From: Armatimonadota bacterium
GTDB lineage: Bacteria; Armatimonadota; Zipacnadia; Zipacnadales; FEN-943
Direction: 5' to 3'
Assembly (NCBI GenBank): GCA_029777735.1
Contig: JAKORR010000651.1
Location: 1-9,125 of the forward strand
DNA length: 9,125 bases
Shown here: in pieces, positions 6,848 through 9,125 of the stretch
How the letters are laid out: the number at the start of each line of letters is the position of its first letter
Numbering within the stretch: the stretch's first letter is position 1
Made by a program: the position numbers and the translations under genes
The notes under the pieces: generated by a model
Databases searched by the model: none
What the model saw: only the letters and a program-made list of their open reading frames with translations
What the model was told of the DNA's origin: nothing

Positions 6848-7239
6848 TCCCTGACCTCCTCGCTCGCTGCCGCGTCAGGGTCCTTGCGTTTCCCCTTGGC
6901 CGTGACTCGTGCAACAAGCATTCGGATTATTTCTCGCCGGGCGGGCGGGTCATCGAGGTACATTTCGCTGAGACGGCAGAGCAGATTCCAGACTTCTTCG
7001 ACGCGCTTAAGCGCGTAGCAGCGATAGCGCCCAGCACCGAGTTCGTAGACCTCCAGGATCCCGTGCGACGCAAGGCGCTCAAGGGCTTCGCCCACCTCTT
7101 CGGGCTGGCGGCCCATTCGCATGGCAATTCCCGCGGCCGAATCGAACACGTTCGGATGGGCCTGGAAAAACAAAGCCACGTCCAGACCAACGATGTTCTG
7201 GGCGACTTCCTCCACTAACCAACGTATCTTTTCTTGCAT
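6844..7239 (-). CDS. Small winged-helix protein, partner of the KaiC-SBP fusion
   Basis: From ATG at 7239-7237 the product has 131 residues. A winged-helix pattern covers about 16-78: helix GLDVALFFQAHP, a small SAAGIAMRMG helix, the likely recognition helix PEEVGEALERLASHGIL, and a wing with EVYELGAGRYRCYAL. A helical region (about 80-112) that could mediate dimerisation and a charged tail (KGKRKD...SEEVRE) follow. It probably binds DNA, or acts as a protein partner of the ATPase encoded directly downstream, with which it shares a four-base overlap. Start choice is uncertain. The frame stays open to a GTG at 7389 (181 residues), but that extension crosses an AT-only tract with rare codons such as TTA-TTA and ATA, looks non-coding, and adds nothing family-like. 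The ATG has only a weak SD (AAGG). Confidence 0.78.
   Translation of the reverse strand: MQEKIRWLVEEVAQNIVGLDVALFFQAHPNVFDSAAGIAMRMGRQPEEVGEALERLASHGILEVYELGAGRYRCYALKRVEEVWNLLCRLSEMYLDDPPARREIIRMLVARVTAKGKRKDPDAAASEEVRE
6854..6860 (-). promoter_or_regulatory. Shine-Dalgarno of the KaiC-SBP fusion gene
   Basis: On the minus strand AGGAGGT lies within the last codons of the winged-helix gene, six bases before GTG at 6847-6845. The GTG and the upstream TGA overlap as GTGA. This selects the GTG start and indicates coupled translation of the two proteins. Confidence 0.75.
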
Positions 7240-7274
7240 CAGCCTGGCGCCCTTAACCGCGAACTCCTGCTCAT
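7239..7274 (-). CDS. Possible 11-codon leader peptide ahead of the winged-helix gene
   Basis: On the minus strand an ATG at 7274-7272 opens MSRSSRLRAPG and stops with TGA whose A is also the A of the winged-helix ATG (TGATG). A GGAGGT sits upstream (7298-7293) but 18 bases from this ATG, farther than usual. The overlap could permit termination-reinitiation coupling and would explain the weak SD of the main gene. The evidence is positional only and coincidence is quite possible. Confidence 0.2.
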   Translation of the reverse strand: MSRSSRLRAPG

Positions 7275-7317
7275 CCGTCCAGACGGCTTCTGACCTCCAA
7301 GATCCCCAAACTTCTTG

Positions 7318-7336
7318 TGATGATATATATAATAAT
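7318..7336 (-). promoter_or_regulatory. AT-only tract, likely promoter region of the winged-helix/KaiC operon
   Basis: A run of A/T bases stands out in GC-rich surroundings. On the minus strand it offers -10-like hexamers such as TATTAT (7334-7329). No good -35 lies at the ideal distance. A perfect TTGACA occurs farther upstream on the same strand (7435-7430), but without a matching -10 at 17 bases. Transcription starting just below this tract would include the GGAGGT at 7298-7293 and the ATG at 7239, and would exclude the longer 181-residue reading. Confidence 0.35.
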
Positions 7337-7385
7337 CGCTGAATTGGGCCTCTAGGTTCGCAGCAAGCAGCAACGCCCGACCACT

Positions 7386-7757
7386 TCACTTCCTCTGAGA
7401 CCCCGAAGGGAAGCCAGGCGAATTGTATTTGTCAAGATCATACCTCATCCGGCGTGGTTCTGTCCAGCCTTCTTGGCCAGCATGTCCGCACTCTAACTCG
7501 AGCCCTGACCCAAAGGGGAAGGACTGAAGTGGATTGAGGAAGGAATCAGGTGGGAGCCGTAGGTAGTAGGTGATAAGGGCAAGCAGCGCAAGGAGGAGCA
7601 GGAGCCGACGGTCGGACCGAAGGAATCTGTAGAGTCTGTTCCAGGCAAAGGTGCGGTACCTGGGGTTCGTAGGGCAGAGAGTTTCTGGGGGGCTGGCCTT
7701 ATGGTCGCGAGATTCTTCTGGGATGGGACTTCCTGGGGCTCTATTGCCCGACGCCAA
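7386..7757 (-). CDS. Doubtful small ORF with one membrane segment
   Basis: An open frame of 123 residues from a TTG codon contains a convincing hydrophobic stretch, LLLLLALLALITYYL (about 53-67), preceded by a basic segment (NRLYRFLRSDRR). Its end overlaps the GTG of the long form of the winged-helix frame as GTGA. Against it, the TTG has no Shine-Dalgarno, the flanking residues are low in complexity with no family resemblance, and other frames of the same stretch are also open. It may be a decayed or spurious frame. I list it because of the membrane segment and the overlap. Confidence 0.22.
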   Translation of the reverse strand: MASGNRAPGSPIPEESRDHKASPPETLCPTNPRYRTFAWNRLYRFLRSDRRLLLLLALLALITYYLRLPPDSFLNPLQSFPFGSGLELECGHAGQEGWTEPRRMRYDLDKYNSPGFPSGSQRK

Positions 7758-7833
7758 TTCTGTCTTACGTCGAGGATACTAGCCTTGGCCTTGCCGATGG
7801 AGACCTGGGGCCAGGTGTTGGAAGAGGAAAACA

Positions 7834-7964
7834 ATGCAGCAAGAAACTTTCGACCTTCGGCTGGGCAACTACCGCCGTTTAGTCGTGCACTACCAACGCA
7901 AGTTGGGAATCTACAGCGCTTTCTTCATCTGGTTGGCAGCAGGATCGCGCTTCCATGGTTTTGA
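7834..7964 (+). pseudogene. Relic of an IS5-type transposase C-terminus
   Basis: The plus strand encodes ETFDLRLGNYRRLVVHYQRK followed by LGIYSAFFIWLAA (7843-7941). This resembles the C-terminal end of IS5-family DDE transposases (E-R-x-F-A-W-L-x-x-Y-R-R-L-x-x-x-Y-E-R, then an A-F-x-H-L-A helix). The frame then shifts by one base and the neighbouring frame gives RIALPWF and a TGA at 7962-7964, resembling the usual L-I-x-L-R-W-F ending. No catalytic D-D-E region survives upstream and no start is evident, so this is a dead fragment. Its end lies nine bases from the stop of the small membrane gene on the other strand. The family call is from remembered patterns and would need a database match. 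Confidence 0.55.
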
Positions 7965-7972
7965 AACCGTTT

Positions 7973-8242
7973 CTAGTCCACGAACTCGTCCTGTGGCTCT
8001 GGGATCTCCTGGTCGTCCTGCTGATCGCCGTACTCGGCGGCCACTGCCCGCTGACGTTGTTCGCGCCGATGCTGGTTTATGCAGGCGAAGTAGAGGGCTA
8101 TTGGGCAGGCGATAAGACCAAAAAGCATAAGCCCAAGGACAACCTGGGCAGCCAGGGCGACCTCCTGTGGTGTACGAGCATCGCCCAGCTTTTGCCCCAC
8201 CAGCGCCCACAGGACTGACAGCAATGGCATTTGCTTTCTCAC
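7973..8242 (-). CDS. Small single-pass membrane protein, unknown function
   Basis: The 89-residue product begins MRKQMPLLSV from GTG at 8242; the ATG four codons later is an equally possible start. It has a moderately hydrophobic N-terminus, one clear membrane helix (about 29-54, with LGLMLFGLIACPIALYFA) and a hydrophilic tail: first basic (NQHRREQRQR), then acidic (GDQQDDQEIPEPQDEFVD). This order of hydrophobic, basic and acidic parts is what a real small membrane protein would show, with the tail in the cytoplasm by the positive-inside rule. The stop comes nine bases after the end of the transposase relic on the other strand, so the extreme C-terminus may have been redefined by that insertion. 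I do not recognise a family. It probably shares a transcript with the gene 60 bp upstream. Confidence 0.6.
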   Translation of the reverse strand: MRKQMPLLSVLWALVGQKLGDARTPQEVALAAQVVLGLMLFGLIACPIALYFACINQHRREQRQRAVAAEYGDQQDDQEIPEPQDEFVD

Positions 8243-8302
8243 CCTGCCGAGCTTTAGCTCTCCGCGCCTGGACGGCCATCGGCCTACCCGGGGACGGCGA
8301 TC

Positions 8303-8542
8303 TCAGGCCCCTTTGTCCCTGCCCACGTCGCCCGACTGCTCCGGTAGCCCCTCCCCCTCTTCCTTGTGTTGCTGCGCGGCCTTGCGCTGCTCCTGTAGGG
8401 CCACCAGGCGGAGTAAGCCAAAGGTGGCTGCGAGTCCCAAAAAGACGATAAGTAGGATTATCGCGGACGCTCGCGAGGCTCCTTCCTCTGAGGGCTGGAC
8501 TTGCGCAAGAAAAGCGAGCAGCGAGGCCCAAACGGTCATCAT
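8303..8542 (-). CDS. Small membrane protein with signal-like N-terminus, unknown function
   Basis: The 79-residue product starts MMTVWASLLAFLAQVQ, a short hydrophobic stretch resembling a signal sequence or first membrane segment. A short acidic loop (PSEEGAS), one strong membrane helix (about 26-48, IILLIVFLGLAATFGLLRLVAL) and a charged Gln/Lys/Glu-rich tail (EQRKAAQQHKEEGEG) follow. Two adjacent ATG codons compete as start; an AGGA lies about ten bases upstream. The design, a helix followed by a Gln/Arg/Lys-rich cytoplasmic tail, resembles the next gene downstream, so the pair could encode related or interacting subunits. No known family is recognised. Confidence 0.6.
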   Translation of the reverse strand: MMTVWASLLAFLAQVQPSEEGASRASAIILLIVFLGLAATFGLLRLVALQEQRKAAQQHKEEGEGLPEQSGDVGRDKGA

Positions 8543-8730
8543 GACACATCGTCCTGGAGTGAAGAGAGAGGGCAGCTAGTCTGCGCTGCTAACATAAACA
8601 CATCCCCCTACTCCGGTCGCCCCTCAAAGCTCCCCCCTCGTTTTTCCAAGACCCGATACGACATGATAGCCCACACAGGAACCCTATTTCGCCTGTTCGG
8701 GCTCCCACAGACATCCGCGCGCAGGGCTGT

Positions 8731-8751
8731 GGCCTCCCAGGGCTAGAGGCC
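8731..8751 (-). terminator. Hairpin spanning the stop codon of the Gly/Met-rich gene
   Basis: GGCCTC (8731-8736) and GAGGCC (8746-8751) form a perfect six-pair stem with a nine-base loop containing the TAG stop. No T-run follows on the minus strand, so the terminator reading is weak. Confidence 0.2.
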
Positions 8752-9117
8752 GGGCATCAGTGCAGCTGTGGGAGGCACTGAAGGCGCATATCCGGGGCCG
8801 ATGGGCATTGAGCCAGGCCCTGGCATACCTGAAGGCATTCCGCCCCCCATCATGCCCATCATCTCAGACGGCATTCCCGGGGCTCCGGGGGCCATAGCTG
8901 CACCCGCCAGGCCGCCAGCTCCCGGGATGCTCGCCAGCAGTTGCGGCAGCGCTGCCCCCGCCGTAAGCGAGGAGGTCAAAGGTAGCGTGTCGGGCGCGTT
9001 CTGCGCGAGCTTTACGCCGCGCTTCACCAAGCCCCCGAACACACGCCTTGACCCGATCTTGCCGTCAGCTCCGACGAACGCCACCTCGGCCGCGTCTACC
9101 TGCGACAGGTTCGACAT
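8743..9117 (-). CDS. Gly/Met/Pro-rich small protein, unknown function (may extend beyond the window)
   Basis: From ATG at 9117 the product has 124 residues. The first 40 look like a folded or amphipathic start (VDAAEVAFVGADGKIGSRRVFGGLVKRGVKLAQ). Residues 65-124 are low complexity, dominated by Gly, Met, Pro and Ala, with MGMMGGG, GMPSGMPG and an APSVPPTAALMPGL ending. The tail recalls the Gly-Gly-Met tails of chaperonins and other Met-rich flexible segments, but there is no domain match to support a function. The frame stays open through the last eight bases of the window and no Shine-Dalgarno is seen before the ATG, so the true start may lie outside. Confidence 0.55.
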   Translation of the reverse strand: MSNLSQVDAAEVAFVGADGKIGSRRVFGGLVKRGVKLAQNAPDTLPLTSSLTAGAALPQLLASIPGAGGLAGAAMAPGAPGMPSEMMGMMGGGMPSGMPGPGSMPIGPGYAPSVPPTAALMPGL

Positions 9118-9125
9118 GGGCCCGC

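Larger units (their letters stand above)
7240..7972. other. Largely non-coding stretch between operon and small-gene cluster
   Basis: Apart from the candidate promoter tract, the doubtful 123-residue frame and the transposase relic, I see no supported gene in these 733 bases. Open frames are short, lack ribosome binding sites and show no family features. The presence of a transposase fragment suggests a decayed insertion site. Confidence 0.45.

Noticed and set aside
6470..7018. Plus-strand frame of 182 codons opposite the first KaiC domain
   Set aside because: The minus strand here encodes intact Walker motifs and the winged-helix C-terminus; the plus-strand product shows no domain pattern.
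7328..7333. Perfect TATAAT on the plus strand
   Set aside because: There is no -35 at 16-18 bases and no plus-strand gene downstream other than a dead transposase fragment. The AT tract is better explained as a promoter for the minus-strand operon.
7430..7435. Perfect TTGACA on the minus strand
   Set aside because: The sequence 16-18 bases downstream is GC-rich and lacks a -10 element, so it is not called a promoter by itself.
1..9125. Search for CRISPR arrays, tRNA or rRNA genes and long direct repeats
   Set aside because: No regularly spaced repeats, cloverleaf-like segments or rRNA-like stretches were seen by eye.

Overview
The window is GC-rich bacterial DNA with dense genes, short or overlapping junctions and good Shine-Dalgarno sequences. 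The gene content (RDD/SpoIIM pair, GT9 and GT-C glycosyltransferases, a KaiC-like ATPase fused to a sugar-binding-type protein) would fit a Chloroflexota- or Armatimonadota-like environmental genome. No rRNA or marker gene is present, so this placement is only a guess.

Layout. Positions 1-180 (minus) hold the N-terminus of an RDD-family membrane protein, divergent from a SpoIIM-family (DUF95) membrane protein at 179-1246 (plus). Their two start codons share the palindrome CATG. On the plus strand follow a GT9 heptosyltransferase-like enzyme (1304-2563) and a polytopic GT-C/DUF2142-like membrane glycosyltransferase (2560-4014). These two share a GTGA stop/start overlap and probably form a cell-surface glycan unit. 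A 214-bp convergent gap (4015-4228) contains only small palindromes.

The centrepiece lies on the minus strand. An 872-residue protein (6847 down to 4229) has two complete KaiC/RAD55-type RecA ATPase domains followed, in one uninterrupted frame, by a full-length family 1 extracellular solute-binding protein domain. It has no signal peptide, so the ligand-binding domain is predicted to be cytoplasmic. It is preceded by, and translationally coupled through a second GTGA overlap to, a small winged-helix protein (about 7239 down to 6844). I read the pair as a possible cytoplasmic ligand sensor: ligand-binding domain, tandem ATPase and separate DNA-binding partner. No transporter permease is nearby. 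The function is inference.

Positions 7240-7972 are mostly intergenic. They hold a likely promoter for the winged-helix/KaiC operon, one doubtful small membrane ORF, and a frameshifted relic of the C-terminus of an IS5-type transposase. From 7973 to 9117 three small co-directional minus-strand genes encode two single-pass membrane proteins with charged tails and a Gly/Met/Pro-rich protein. None has a function I recognise.
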